A program made the position numbers and the translations under genes. A stretch of DNA of 64,000 bases from contig JAEVZU010000193.1 of the NCBI GenBank assembly GCA_023392075.1, positions 11,646-75,645 of the forward strand, written 5' to 3'. Source of the stretch: Bacillota bacterium (lineage in GTDB: Bacteria > Bacillota > Clostridia > Acetivibrionales > DSM-1351). This document shows positions 55,636-64,000 of the stretch, piece by piece (position 1 is the stretch's first letter; each line of letters begins with the position of its first letter). The notes under the pieces are model-generated. The model saw nothing but the letters and a program-made list of their open reading frames with translations. It had not been told where the DNA came from and made no database searches.

Positions 55636-55795
55636 GTTAATTATCCGTGTACTTTTTGATAAACTGCATTAAAACATTACTATAGAATTATTGTATCTAT
55701 ATTGCCGGTTAATATTACAGTTATTTGAGAATACCAAAAAAAATCAATTATTGAAAATTATCTTATTTTGAGACCAGCTTCCTGCTTATTGCCGA

Positions 55796-56785
55796 TCAGT
55801 CATTCTTTAACGCATCATCAAAAGCTACTGTGGATGGGCTGAAGTTAATATTTTTAACAAAGCTGCAGGCCTCAGTCGCACCAAATATCCTGTCCATACC
55901 GCTGTCCTCCCATTCTACAGACAGGGGGCCCAGATATCCGGCGCCGTTCAAAACACGTATTATCTTGTCAAAATCAACATCTCCATGCCCCAGGGAAACA
56001 AAGTTCCAGCCCCTTCTCATATCACCGAAGGTCAGATGTGAACCGAGTATTCCGCTTCTTCCGTCCAGATTCACCGAAGTATCCTTCATATGAACATGAT
56101 AGACCCTGTCAATGAAGTCACTTAAGAAAATTGTGGGATTTACGCCCTGCCAGATGAGGTGGCTGGGATCAAAGTTAATCCCCAGTGCAGGCCGGTAGTT
56201 AAATGCTTTTAAGAGCCTTTCGGTTGTATAATAATCAAAGGCTATTTCGGTGGGATGTACCTCAAGTGCAAATTTGACACCACATTCGTCAAACACATCA
56301 AAAACCGGGGTCCAAAGTTCCACTTGTTCCGTATAGGCATCAGCTATCATTTTTTCACCGGTCTGAGGGAAGGAATACCAGTACTTCCATATGGCTGAGC
56401 CCATAAAACCGGTGACAACATCACAGCCCATAGCTTTTGCAGCCCTGGCAGTATATTTCATCTCCTCTATGGCCCATGCTCTTATTTTTTCCGGCTGTCC
56501 TGCATATTCGGCCGGAGCAAAGTCGTCAAGCCTGGGATCCCATAAATCGCCCACACATTGTCCCGTCAAATGTGCTCCCAGTGCCTTGCAGATCAAGCCA
56601 TACCTCTCAAGGGTATCCTTTATTTCCTTTACATAATCTTCGTCAATTGCTGCCCTGCGGCAGTTGATCTGCCCCCAGGTAGCAAGCTCCAAACCGTCAT
56701 AGCCCATTTCTTTTGCAGTTCTGCACATCTCTTCCAGAGGCAGATCCGCCCATTGTCCTGTAAATAATGTTACCGGTCGTCCCAT
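55796..56785 (-). CDS. Sugar phosphate isomerase/epimerase-like TIM barrel (IolE/IolI-type fold)
   Basis: A 329-residue xylose-isomerase-like barrel. Metal-site strands are visible: FALEVHPTEIAFDY, LGINFDPSHLIWQG, VYHVHMKDT and LSVEWEDSGMD. Such enzymes isomerise, epimerise or dehydrate keto-sugars and inosose. Its neighbour is a Gfo/Idh/MocA oxidoreductase 58 bp upstream, the usual partner. Together they suggest oxidation then rearrangement of a cyclitol or sugar brought in by the ribose-type importer. Exact substrate unknown. Confidence 0.83.
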   Translation of the reverse strand: MGRPVTLFTGQWADLPLEEMCRTAKEMGYDGLELATWGQINCRRAAIDEDYVKEIKDTLERYGLICKALGAHLTGQCVGDLWDPRLDDFAPAEYAGQPEKIRAWAIEEMKYTARAAKAMGCDVVTGFMGSAIWKYWYSFPQTGEKMIADAYTEQVELWTPVFDVFDECGVKFALEVHPTEIAFDYYTTERLLKAFNYRPALGINFDPSHLIWQGVNPTIFLSDFIDRVYHVHMKDTSVNLDGRSGILGSHLTFGDMRRGWNFVSLGHGDVDFDKIIRVLNGAGYLGPLSVEWEDSGMDRIFGATEACSFVKNINFSPSTVAFDDALKND

Positions 56786-56843
56786 TACAAGCCCTCCTTA
56801 AAATAAATTTTTATGGTTAATTGCCAATACATTGATGATAGTT

Positions 56844-57983
56844 TTAAAAATCCACCCATATGTTTCCGTTGGCCGAGCTTTTAAGGCAGGCGTCAATAAA
56901 CCTCACTCCGTCAACCCCATCAACCACCGTAGGATACTCAATCATTTCTTCTTTAAATACACCGTTTTTCTGAGCGTTCAGACAATCAATATAATTGGAA
57001 TAGAAATTGCCCATAGCCTCAAACCAGCCCTCTGTGTGCCCACTGGGTAATCTGGTATATTTGGCCGCAGCCTGTTTGATTGCACCGTGTCCCCTGTGTA
57101 TTTCAAGTAATGAGCCGTCCTCCTTGGCCATGTGGAAAACCTCCGGCTGCTCCTGGAACCAGGATATGCTGCCTTTGCTGCCATAAATCCGTATTCTGAG
57201 TCCGTTGTCATGTCCTATTGCTATCTGTGATGCCCAGTAAACTCCGGTTGCACCGTTTTCAAATTCCAGCATCACAGTTGAGTTATCGTCCAGAGTTCTT
57301 CCCGGGACCACTTTATCCATTCTGGCCAGCAATCTCTTTATTTTTAAGCCGGTCATACGGAAGACAGTATTTTCTATATGTGTGCCAATATCGCCCAAAG
57401 CATTGGTATTTCCAGATTGAGCCGGGTCGGTCCTCCATTCCCCCTGTTTGTTGCCTTTTATATCTTCAAAGGCCAGCCAACCTTGCGGATACTCACCCAT
57501 AACCGTACGAACCCGGCCTATCTCGCCTGCTGCTATGATTTCCCTGATATTCATTGCAGTTACATGTCCCGAGTATACATAAGTAACCATAAACAACAGT
57601 TTTTTCTCATTTGCAAGCTCCTCCAATTCCAGTGCCTGTTCAAGAGTGACTGTAAGCGGCTTTTCACAAACTACGGGGATACCGGCATTCAAGAAAGCCT
57701 TGCACGCCTCATAGTGGGCATGGTTGGTGGTCACTATGACTACAAAATCCATACAGTCTTCCCGGCCGGCTTCTTTTACAGCCATTTCCTTATAGGTTTT
57801 GTAAAGCCGTTCCTTTTCAATTCCCAGAGCCACGCCAGCAGCCAATGTATTTTCAAAGGAGCGGGAAAAACACCCTGCAACAAGCCTTGCTTTTCCGTCC
57901 AAACCTATGGCTTTTCTGTGCGCATCACCAATGAATGCACCTGGTCCCCCGCCTACCATTCCATAATTCAAAACCTTGCCCAT
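56844..57983 (-). CDS. Gfo/Idh/MocA-family NAD(P)-dependent oxidoreductase
   Basis: A 379-residue dehydrogenase. The N-terminal Rossmann fold has YGMVGGGPGAFIG for the dinucleotide, followed by the family signature VVCEKPLTVT with its active-site Lys. The C-terminal alpha/beta domain includes QSGNTNALGDIGTH. It oxidises or reduces a sugar or cyclitol hydroxyl. The start at 57983 follows AAAGGAGA with seven bases between; a GTG two codons upstream lies within that spacing. It is in one operon with the importer upstream and the isomerase-like gene downstream. Confidence 0.88.
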   Translation of the reverse strand: MGKVLNYGMVGGGPGAFIGDAHRKAIGLDGKARLVAGCFSRSFENTLAAGVALGIEKERLYKTYKEMAVKEAGREDCMDFVVIVTTNHAHYEACKAFLNAGIPVVCEKPLTVTLEQALELEELANEKKLLFMVTYVYSGHVTAMNIREIIAAGEIGRVRTVMGEYPQGWLAFEDIKGNKQGEWRTDPAQSGNTNALGDIGTHIENTVFRMTGLKIKRLLARMDKVVPGRTLDDNSTVMLEFENGATGVYWASQIAIGHDNGLRIRIYGSKGSISWFQEQPEVFHMAKEDGSLLEIHRGHGAIKQAAAKYTRLPSGHTEGWFEAMGNFYSNYIDCLNAQKNGVFKEEMIEYPTVVDGVDGVRFIDACLKSSANGNIWVDF

Positions 57984-58008
57984 ATACACTCTCCTTTTTC
58001 AATTATTT

Positions 58009-59028
58009 TTATTTTTCACGCTTTTGTATCATTTGCAAGCCCACAGCTACCAGCAGGATCAAACCCTTTACGGTATCATTCAGCAATGCGTTCATACCAA
58101 GAGCCGTGATAATCTTATCAATGATTGTAAATGCCATGGCACCGAAAATAATGCCCGCAATCTTACCTTTTCCGCCTGACATGCTGATTCCGCCTATTAC
58201 TACCGATGCTATGGCATACAGCTCGAAGTTTTTCCCCGAAGTGGCCGGGTCAAAGGAGGTGTCCTTGGCAATTTTCAAAAAGGCTGCAAGCCCCACCAGA
58301 GCGCCGCTTAACGCAAATACCTTTATCCTTGTCCATACAACATTGACACCCGCCAGCTTGGCCGCCCTCTCATTACTTCCTATTGCATAGATATTCTTTC
58401 CGAATTTCATGCATGTTGTCATGTAAATCATTGCGGCAGCTACTATCCAGAATACGACGGCCAGTTCGGGAATTGTAAGGATATTGCCGTTTCCAAAGCC
58501 AAAAAGGCTCTTATAGCTTTTCATCCCCGCTTCTACACGGTATCTGGTCTCTCCCATTTCATTCATCATATACTGGGAAACAGATCTGAAAATAAGCATG
58601 GAAGCAAGAGTAACAATAAATGACGGCATTTTGAATCTGCCCACCAGCACACCGTTCAATGCTCCGCATAACACTCCCGCAGTTATGGCAAACAGCAGAG
58701 TCAAAAAAATGCTGCCGGTAGTGTTATATACAATAATGGTCAAACCTCCGATAAAAACAAAGGACGACCCAACCGACAGGTCTATGTCTCCCGTCATAAT
58801 GACCAGACCCATCCCCAAGGAGATAGTCCCCAGAATGGCACTGTGCAGAAAAATATTGGTAATGCTGGTCCAGGAGGTTTCACTGCCGTTAACCATCAAA
58901 AAAGCAATAAATATCACAAGAAATATAATCACATAATTGTAATTGCTCCACAGGCCCTTAAATCTTTTATTTCCGGTCTGTACAACTACAGTATTCGTTT
59001 GCATGGGACTTTCACTTTGATTGGACAT
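58009..59028 (-). CDS. Ribose-type ABC sugar permease (RbsC family)
   Basis: A 339-residue membrane protein with about ten hydrophobic segments. Family signatures are GDIDLSVGSSFV, ALNGVLVGRFKMPSFIVTLA and IGSNERAAKLAGVNV. It forms the channel with the two-domain ATPase, whose gene it overlaps by 17 bp. The substrate is a monosaccharide or cyclitol. Confidence 0.9.
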   Translation of the reverse strand: MSNQSESPMQTNTVVVQTGNKRFKGLWSNYNYVIIFLVIFIAFLMVNGSETSWTSITNIFLHSAILGTISLGMGLVIMTGDIDLSVGSSFVFIGGLTIIVYNTTGSIFLTLLFAITAGVLCGALNGVLVGRFKMPSFIVTLASMLIFRSVSQYMMNEMGETRYRVEAGMKSYKSLFGFGNGNILTIPELAVVFWIVAAAMIYMTTCMKFGKNIYAIGSNERAAKLAGVNVVWTRIKVFALSGALVGLAAFLKIAKDTSFDPATSGKNFELYAIASVVIGGISMSGGKGKIAGIIFGAMAFTIIDKIITALGMNALLNDTVKGLILLVAVGLQMIQKREK

Positions 59029-60538
59029 TTTCCACCTCCGTATTTATTTCAGCTGCATTTATAGCATTTGTAGCATGAAGCATGACCGTTTCTTCATTAA
59101 TTTCCCGGCGCTTCAGTGATACAGATATTCTTCCGTGATAAAAAACAACACATCTGTCTGCGATTTTTTGAATTTCCGGAATCTCAAGGGTATTGATAAT
59201 TATTGTCTTTCCAGCCTTGGACAAGTTTAAAATAAGTCTGTATATCTCACTTTTTGCACCTACATCTATTCCCTGGGTAGGATTGTCAAAAAGAATTATA
59301 TCTGCCTGTGTATTTAACCATCTGGCAAGAATCACTTTTTGCTGATTTCCTCCCGACAGGCTGGTTATATGGTCATTATGACTATTAGCTTTAATATTCA
59401 AGGTTTCCTTCAGATCAGAATACTTTTTAATTTCCTTGTTTTTAAATATATGCTGCTGCCTGTTGTTGATGGTATGTTCGGAAATATATGTGTTTTCAAG
59501 AATTGGCATGTCCCGGAGTATGGAGTTTTCTTTTCTGTTGGCAGCAACCATGGCCACTTTGTTCTTCATGGCATTTTGTATACTGTTGTTTTTTATTTCT
59601 TTTCCATGGACAAATAACTTACCTCCCTGCGGCTCCAACACACCAAAAACAGTCTGGAGTACTTCGGAGCTGCCTGCCCCCTGTAATCCTGTAAACCCCA
59701 CGATTTCACCGCTTCTTATGGAGAAATCCACCTCAGAAAAACCCTTCCCTGAAAAATTTTTCAATTCCAGAATGGTATCTCCCAGTTTGCGTTCCTCGTA
59801 CATTTCCTGATTTGAGTAACTCTCGCCAACCATGTATCTGGCTATTGCTTCTGGAGAAATATCCCTTATGTCTCCGCTTTTAATAAATTTGCCGTTTCTG
59901 AGTACAGTATATTTATCTGACACTTTAAAAATTTCAGGCATTTTATGTGAAATAAATATAAATGATTTACCGATTGCCTTTAACCGCCCCACAATTTCAA
60001 AAAGGTTTTTTATTTCGGCATTGTTCAGTGCAGTTGTGGGTTCATCCAGGATAAACAGCTGGGCATCACGGTGAAGTGTTTTTGCAATTTCCAGCAGCTG
60101 TTTCTTACCCGTGTCCAGATTATCCGCCAGTTCAAGCGGGTCAATATCCACACCCAGGTCATGCATCAGCTTGGTGGTTTCTGAGATCATTTCTTTTTTC
60201 TTCAGCCTTCCAAAACCATTTACCGGCTCTTTTCCAAGAAACAGATTTTCATAGACCCTTAAATTATTGAATATATTCAGTTCCTGATGTACAAAGGCAA
60301 TACCGGCACTTTCCGCTCCCTTTATACTGTTATGTACAAGTTCCTTTCCGTTGAATATTATATTCCCGCTGTCTTTGGTATGAACTCCTGCTAAAATATT
60401 CATCAGTGTTGATTTGCCGGCCCCGTTTTCTCCGATCAGAGCATGAACCTCTCCCCTGCCGACTTCCAGAGTTACATTATCCAATACGTTAACACCGAAA
60501 AAGGACTTGGAAATATTGGTCATTTTCAGTAATTCCAT
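59012..60538 (-). CDS. Ribose-type ABC sugar ATPase with two nucleotide domains (RbsA family)
   Basis: A 508-residue ATPase. Domain one has Walker A GENGAGKST, a signature-like LDTGKKQ and Walker B LFILDEPT. Domain two has a degenerate Walker A (GLQGAGSSE) but a good LSGGNQQK signature and ILFDNPTQGIDVG, the usual asymmetry of RbsA proteins. I start at 60538 because GAGGAAGGGGG lies just upstream; a reading from 60574 would translate part of repeat F. It sits between the binding-protein and permease genes. Confidence 0.92.
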   Translation of the reverse strand: MELLKMTNISKSFFGVNVLDNVTLEVGRGEVHALIGENGAGKSTLMNILAGVHTKDSGNIIFNGKELVHNSIKGAESAGIAFVHQELNIFNNLRVYENLFLGKEPVNGFGRLKKKEMISETTKLMHDLGVDIDPLELADNLDTGKKQLLEIAKTLHRDAQLFILDEPTTALNNAEIKNLFEIVGRLKAIGKSFIFISHKMPEIFKVSDKYTVLRNGKFIKSGDIRDISPEAIARYMVGESYSNQEMYEERKLGDTILELKNFSGKGFSEVDFSIRSGEIVGFTGLQGAGSSEVLQTVFGVLEPQGGKLFVHGKEIKNNSIQNAMKNKVAMVAANRKENSILRDMPILENTYISEHTINNRQQHIFKNKEIKKYSDLKETLNIKANSHNDHITSLSGGNQQKVILARWLNTQADIILFDNPTQGIDVGAKSEIYRLILNLSKAGKTIIINTLEIPEIQKIADRCVVFYHGRISVSLKRREINEETVMLHATNAINAAEINTEVENVQSK

Positions 60539-60560
60539 AGAACCCCCTTCCTCAATAATT

Positions 60561-60658
60561 GCCACAAAGTACATGCCTGAAATTTGCAGGACTCATAATA
60601 AGTTTTTACCCGAAATTCCAGGCCTGTACCCTGATGAAGTTTTATTGAAGTATAAACC
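60561..60658 (-). repeat. Palindromic intergenic repeat, copy F (partial)
   Basis: CACAAAGTACATGCCTGAAA and the downstream AAATTCCAGGCCTGTAC reproduce the inner arms of copy C. The head is replaced by a short AT-rich loop, and a piece of the outer arm remains (TTTTATTGAAG). It fills the gap between the binding-protein and ATPase genes of one operon. Confidence 0.7.
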
Positions 60659-60666
60659 TTCCAGAA

Positions 60667-61743
60667 TTATTTTTCGTCATAGGATCCAAATGCCTTGTAA
60701 TCACCAACATTTGAGGAATCAACAACGTGTACCGGTATAATGTAATTCTGATCTATATTTTTTCCTCCGTTCAATGAATCCACAAGTACCTGAACAGCCT
60801 CCTGAATCATTGCGGGATCATATGTTACAGAAAAGATATCAAATGTTGCGGGGCGGGTTATGGTCTTATGTTTGTCTTTCAGAACGGCGTACATCTCAGC
60901 CAGGCCTGATGAAGCCGAAAGCCCCTTGAGCTGTTTCATAAACTCAGTCTTCTTTCCCGCATCCAGCGCAGAACCGTTTATTGATTCCAACACACCCATA
61001 GCTATTTCATCATCATGTGTATATATCCAGATCTTTTTGGATGTGTCACATTGTGAGCTTCCGAACCAGGATTCAAACAGTTCTTTTCCAGTGTCACGGC
61101 TCCAGCCTGTAGCAGCTGATTTAACCACTACCTTATTTATTTCATCCTCAGTCCAGCCCTGTTCGGTCAGGTATTTTCTGAAACCCTTTGAACGGAGTTC
61201 GGGAACAGACGAATTATCACCAATCATTTCATACACATAATCGTCTTTGCCAAGGCCGTCCTTTATAAATCTCTTTGCGGTCTCATAACCGATACCTTCA
61301 TTATCTCCCTTTACATTTGCCACAACTCCGGGGTCAATGATTCCGCTTGATATAACGCGGTCGAACTGTACGAAAGGAACTTTTGCCGTAGCGATTTTTT
61401 CAAGGGTGGATTGAAGTCCGTTATCATAGGGCAGTATTACAATACCTGCAAGCTTGCCTGTATTGGTCAGAAGATCGTCAACCTGCTGGATCTGATCTTC
61501 AACATCTTTTGCAGAATAAACTTTTACCGAATACTTTTCCTTAACAGCCTGATCTTCATTTAACTTGTTTACTTTCTCCTGGGCGTATGTAAGTACCGCT
61601 CCTGTCCAACCATGGTCGGCACTTGGCACCATAACAGCAATTTCCTTTACAGATGACTTTTGGGAGCATCCGGCAAAACCCAGAATGGAGGTTGCGGATA
61701 AAGCTGCTGCCAATAGCGTTGCAATAAGACGTCCTTTTTTCAT
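60667..61743 (-). CDS. Ribose-type sugar-binding lipoprotein
   Basis: A 358-residue lipoprotein; the lipobox is GFAGC at about residue 22-26. The fold is periplasmic-binding-protein type 1 (IAVMVPSADHGWTGA, GIVILPYDNGLQSTLEKI, FVQFDRVISSG, WIYTHDDEIAMGVLESINGS). It binds a monosaccharide or cyclitol for the RbsAC-type importer downstream. It is the first gene of the operon running to about 53.9 kb. Confidence 0.9.
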   Translation of the reverse strand: MKKGRLIATLLAAALSATSILGFAGCSQKSSVKEIAVMVPSADHGWTGAVLTYAQEKVNKLNEDQAVKEKYSVKVYSAKDVEDQIQQVDDLLTNTGKLAGIVILPYDNGLQSTLEKIATAKVPFVQFDRVISSGIIDPGVVANVKGDNEGIGYETAKRFIKDGLGKDDYVYEMIGDNSSVPELRSKGFRKYLTEQGWTEDEINKVVVKSAATGWSRDTGKELFESWFGSSQCDTSKKIWIYTHDDEIAMGVLESINGSALDAGKKTEFMKQLKGLSASSGLAEMYAVLKDKHKTITRPATFDIFSVTYDPAMIQEAVQVLVDSLNGGKNIDQNYIIPVHVVDSSNVGDYKAFGSYDEK

Positions 61744-61877
61744 ACTCTTTCTCTCCTTTAAAACATTTTTTCAGTTGCCTGATAGCTACAAGTATAGCAC
61801 CGCCGCTTTGCCCGAAAGGTATGTTATCATTGCAATACACGTCTTTACACAACCTCTTTAAATTTATGCAGGTATTG

Positions 61878-63443
61878 TCAGCTGCCTTTGGTATCTTTTG
61901 TTTTCTTAAAGCTGTCAATCTGCTTCTGCATTTCTGAAATAATCTTCTCAGAACCTGCCTGCTTCATTTTATCAACAAATTCACCGTACACCTGCTGCCA
62001 GTCCTCCGAAGTGCCCAATCTCAAAGTATTGAGATATTGCTCTACCACCAGGTCAATCTTGGACATTTCAAGTACAATCATTCTTGTATCAAGTTCAAAC
62101 CCTGTCAAAGGCGATATTATGGCGTTTTTGTTATATTGCTCCAGTTGCTCAAATTCTCCCGGTGTATTTTCGTAATTCAAAAAAACATTACCAAGAGTGT
62201 ATTGGGACAGCTCATAAAGCGGTTTTCCCGATGCATCGGTTATTTTGTCCACCTTTCCGCTTCCCTTGCTTATAAAATGTCTGCCTTCAAACCCATTTAC
62301 CAGCAGTTTATACGGTTCTTCCCCTTTTCCGGTATTCAGCAGGTTTACTATTTCAAGCGCACGCCGGGGATTTTGGGTGGTCCTCGGGAGGGCAACCGCA
62401 TTTCTGCTGCATTCATAGGAAATATATTTATAGTCCTGCAGGGGCTCGTATACCGCTTCATATTCTGTTGCAATCCTGTCGGTTACCACCCCGTGTTCTC
62501 CGTATTCATCCAGAAAAAGCACACTGCCGTTCCTTCTTCCATCATAGCTTTTGGGATTTAATATCTCTTCGATATTTTCCCGTATATATCCCTTCTCATA
62601 CCAGTTGTGAATGGTTTTAAAAAAAAGCCTGTATGATTCAAGTTCATATTTATTATAAACTTTCAAGTCATTGTCAAAAATTTTGATTACAAAAGGAGAA
62701 TTGGGGCCGTATATACCTTCGAGACCCTTATCCGCCATCTTTGTTATGGTTTCGCTGGAAATACCCGTACCCAGGTTTTTTTCCGCCTTTAAACTGTACA
62801 GATATTTTTCCAGAACCTCATAGCATTGTTCATTTGTATAGTAGTTGGACCGGTTTACCGCACCGATTTCGTCCATATTTCCATAGGTATTCATGTATTT
62901 TTTACTGGATACCACCGCATAATCTTTTCTGTATAACATTCCCAGCAGCGGAATGCTGTAAATCTTGCCTTCACGTTTTTGTACGCGCCATATGTTCTCA
63001 GGTATTTCAGCCAGAAGCTCCTGCCCGTACGTACTCAATAAATAATCCAGAGCCATGAAGGAACCTTTCTTTACTTCTTCGGTATAATTAAATATGTCAT
63101 TTCCTATCCAGGCTAAATCCAACTGCTCGTTGGTGGCCATTTTCATATCCCATTTTTCCTTGTAGATATCATATGGGACAATATCAAATTCAACGGTGGT
63201 ATCAGGATAATATTTCTGAAGATTTTTATTGAACTCGGAAAATACACTCTCTGAATTTTTTGATTTCTCACCATATATCATCCATTTAAGTACTATCTTC
63301 TCATCCGGAGTATATTCATTATTTGGCCCCTGTACAATATTTGTCCTCTGTGTACAGGAGATATTTGTCATAAACGATATTGTAATAAAAATAAATATCA
63401 GAAGTTTTATATACAGTACTTTATGTTTCATTTTACAAACCAT
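61878..63443 (-). CDS. Extracellular solute-binding lipoprotein, family 1
   Basis: About 521 residues. The signal peptide ends in a weak lipobox (TNISC), so lipidation is likely but not certain. The body is a family-1 binding protein (YEVLEKYLYSL, GSVLFLDEYGEHGV) ending YGEFVDKMKQAGSEKIISEM like the other lipoproteins here. No permease gene is adjacent; a YesM-type kinase gene lies 105 bp upstream on the same strand. It may be a ligand-presenting partner of that kinase rather than a transport subunit. Start 63443 follows GGGAGG. Confidence 0.82.
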   Translation of the reverse strand: MVCKMKHKVLYIKLLIFIFITISFMTNISCTQRTNIVQGPNNEYTPDEKIVLKWMIYGEKSKNSESVFSEFNKNLQKYYPDTTVEFDIVPYDIYKEKWDMKMATNEQLDLAWIGNDIFNYTEEVKKGSFMALDYLLSTYGQELLAEIPENIWRVQKREGKIYSIPLLGMLYRKDYAVVSSKKYMNTYGNMDEIGAVNRSNYYTNEQCYEVLEKYLYSLKAEKNLGTGISSETITKMADKGLEGIYGPNSPFVIKIFDNDLKVYNKYELESYRLFFKTIHNWYEKGYIRENIEEILNPKSYDGRRNGSVLFLDEYGEHGVVTDRIATEYEAVYEPLQDYKYISYECSRNAVALPRTTQNPRRALEIVNLLNTGKGEEPYKLLVNGFEGRHFISKGSGKVDKITDASGKPLYELSQYTLGNVFLNYENTPGEFEQLEQYNKNAIISPLTGFELDTRMIVLEMSKIDLVVEQYLNTLRLGTSEDWQQVYGEFVDKMKQAGSEKIISEMQKQIDSFKKTKDTKGS

Positions 63444-63548
63444 ATTAACCTCCCAAGCCATATTTATGGCTTTGAGCCGCATAGCGGCCACAAAATGTTA
63501 TGTAAGTAATTATCCTTTATCGCAATGTGGCAAATAAAGGAGGTTAAA

Positions 63549-64000
63549 CTAATCTTCCGTTGTTTTTGGCAAGGGCAGGATCAGGGTTACCGTTGTACCA
63601 ATATTTTCTTCACTCTCTATTTCAAGGCCTGCCTCGTCCCCCATCAGCAATTTGATCCTTTGATTCACATTCCTGATACCGATATGGTCTTCCTGAAGAA
63701 TATATTTTTCACGCATATCCCTGTTGAGCCGTTCTACTTCCTGCCTGCTCATGCCAACGCCATTGTCTTTTATACGTATGACTATTTTGTCTTCAAGCCT
63801 GTCAACACTGATTGTAATAACCCCGAGTTTTCTCAGAGGCTTTATTCCATGGTATACCGCATTTTCAATAATTGGCTGCAGGCTTACCTTGACGATGTGG
63901 TAGTCCGCCGCCGCCTCATCCACTTCCCACAGGACCTGAAGCTTGTCCTCATACCGCAGCTGAAGTATTTTTATATATAGTTTTGTATTTTTGATTTCCT
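63549..64000 (-). CDS. Sensor histidine kinase, YesM family, C-terminal part
   Basis: The frame is open to the window edge, so the 5' part is missing; about 149 residues are visible. It carries LQPIIENAVYHGI (N box), IKDNGVGMS (G1 box) and IGIRNVNQRI (G2-like), the ATPase domain of YesM kinases. It is probably paired with a response regulator outside the window and linked to the lipoprotein gene that follows. Confidence 0.88.
   Translation of the reverse strand, partial: EIKNTKLYIKILQLRYEDKLQVLWEVDEAAADYHIVKVSLQPIIENAVYHGIKPLRKLGVITISVDRLEDKIVIRIKDNGVGMSRQEVERLNRDMREKYILQEDHIGIRNVNQRIKLLMGDEAGLEIESEENIGTTVTLILPLPKTTED

Noticed and set aside
60539..60574. Upstream start for the RbsA-type ATPase at 60574
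   Set aside because: It would translate part of repeat F and the ribosome site GAGGAAGGGGG; the ATG at 60538 is correctly spaced.
1234..60658. CRISPR-like dispersed repeats
   Set aside because: Copies are single, large, palindromic and kilobases apart, with no regular spacers or cas genes.

Overview
The window looks like a piece of a low-GC, Gram-positive, saccharolytic Clostridia chromosome, perhaps a plant-fibre degrader of the Ruminiclostridium/Acetivibrio type. This is inferred from gene content, not from a marker gene. Supporting traits are strong AGGAGG-type ribosome sites, lipobox lipoproteins as transporter binding proteins, several LplB/YtcP-type ABC importers, YesM/YesN two-component systems, YtdP-like membrane-anchored AraC regulators and many cytoplasmic glycosidases. 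No rRNA, tRNA, CRISPR array, phage gene or transposase was seen. Most genes lie on the minus strand.

Layout. 1-7 kb: 3' part of a KimA-type permease, a DUF2339/DUF3999 membrane pair, a VOC protein and a Rob-like AraC regulator. 7-12.5 kb: an NAD-salvage operon (nrtR-like regulator, nicotinamidase-like hydrolase, pncB) with a clear promoter and candidate operator, then a DEDDh exonuclease and a PHP phosphoesterase. 12.4-22.7 kb: a secreted copper-amine-oxidase-N-like protein, an unassigned glycyl radical enzyme with a divergent AraC regulator, a Bcp peroxiredoxin, a frameshifted small gene, a GH94 phosphorylase and a glycyl radical activase. 23-29 kb: an LplB-YtcP-lipoprotein importer with a divergent membrane AraC regulator. 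29.6-45.2 kb: GH38, a truncated GH95, a very large GH2, a YesMN two-component system and a second importer. 45.5-53.7 kb: a secreted CAZyme-like protein and a third importer/regulator module, paralogous to and laid out like the first. 53.9-61.7 kb: a ribose-type ABC importer in one operon with a Gfo/Idh/MocA oxidoreductase, two TIM-barrel enzymes and an alpha/beta hydrolase. 61.9-64 kb: another binding lipoprotein and the end of another YesM kinase.

How it works together (inference): external glycans are cut, oligosaccharides enter through several binding-protein ABC importers under local sensors, and intracellular GH2, GH38, GH94 and formerly GH95 enzymes finish breakdown. The glycyl radical enzyme and the oxidoreductase/isomerase operon process particular products.

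The most unusual item is not a protein. A family of large palindromic intergenic repeats occurs at about 1.2, 14.1, 18.6, 21.8, 29.3, 41.2 and 60.6 kb, each just downstream of a gene. The three fullest copies fold, on paper, into a long hairpin capped by a three-way junction. Its two cap hairpins keep length, junction linkers and a GGA-containing loop while their stem sequences change in a compensating way. Two partial copies sit inside operons, right after binding-protein genes. I do not recognise this family.
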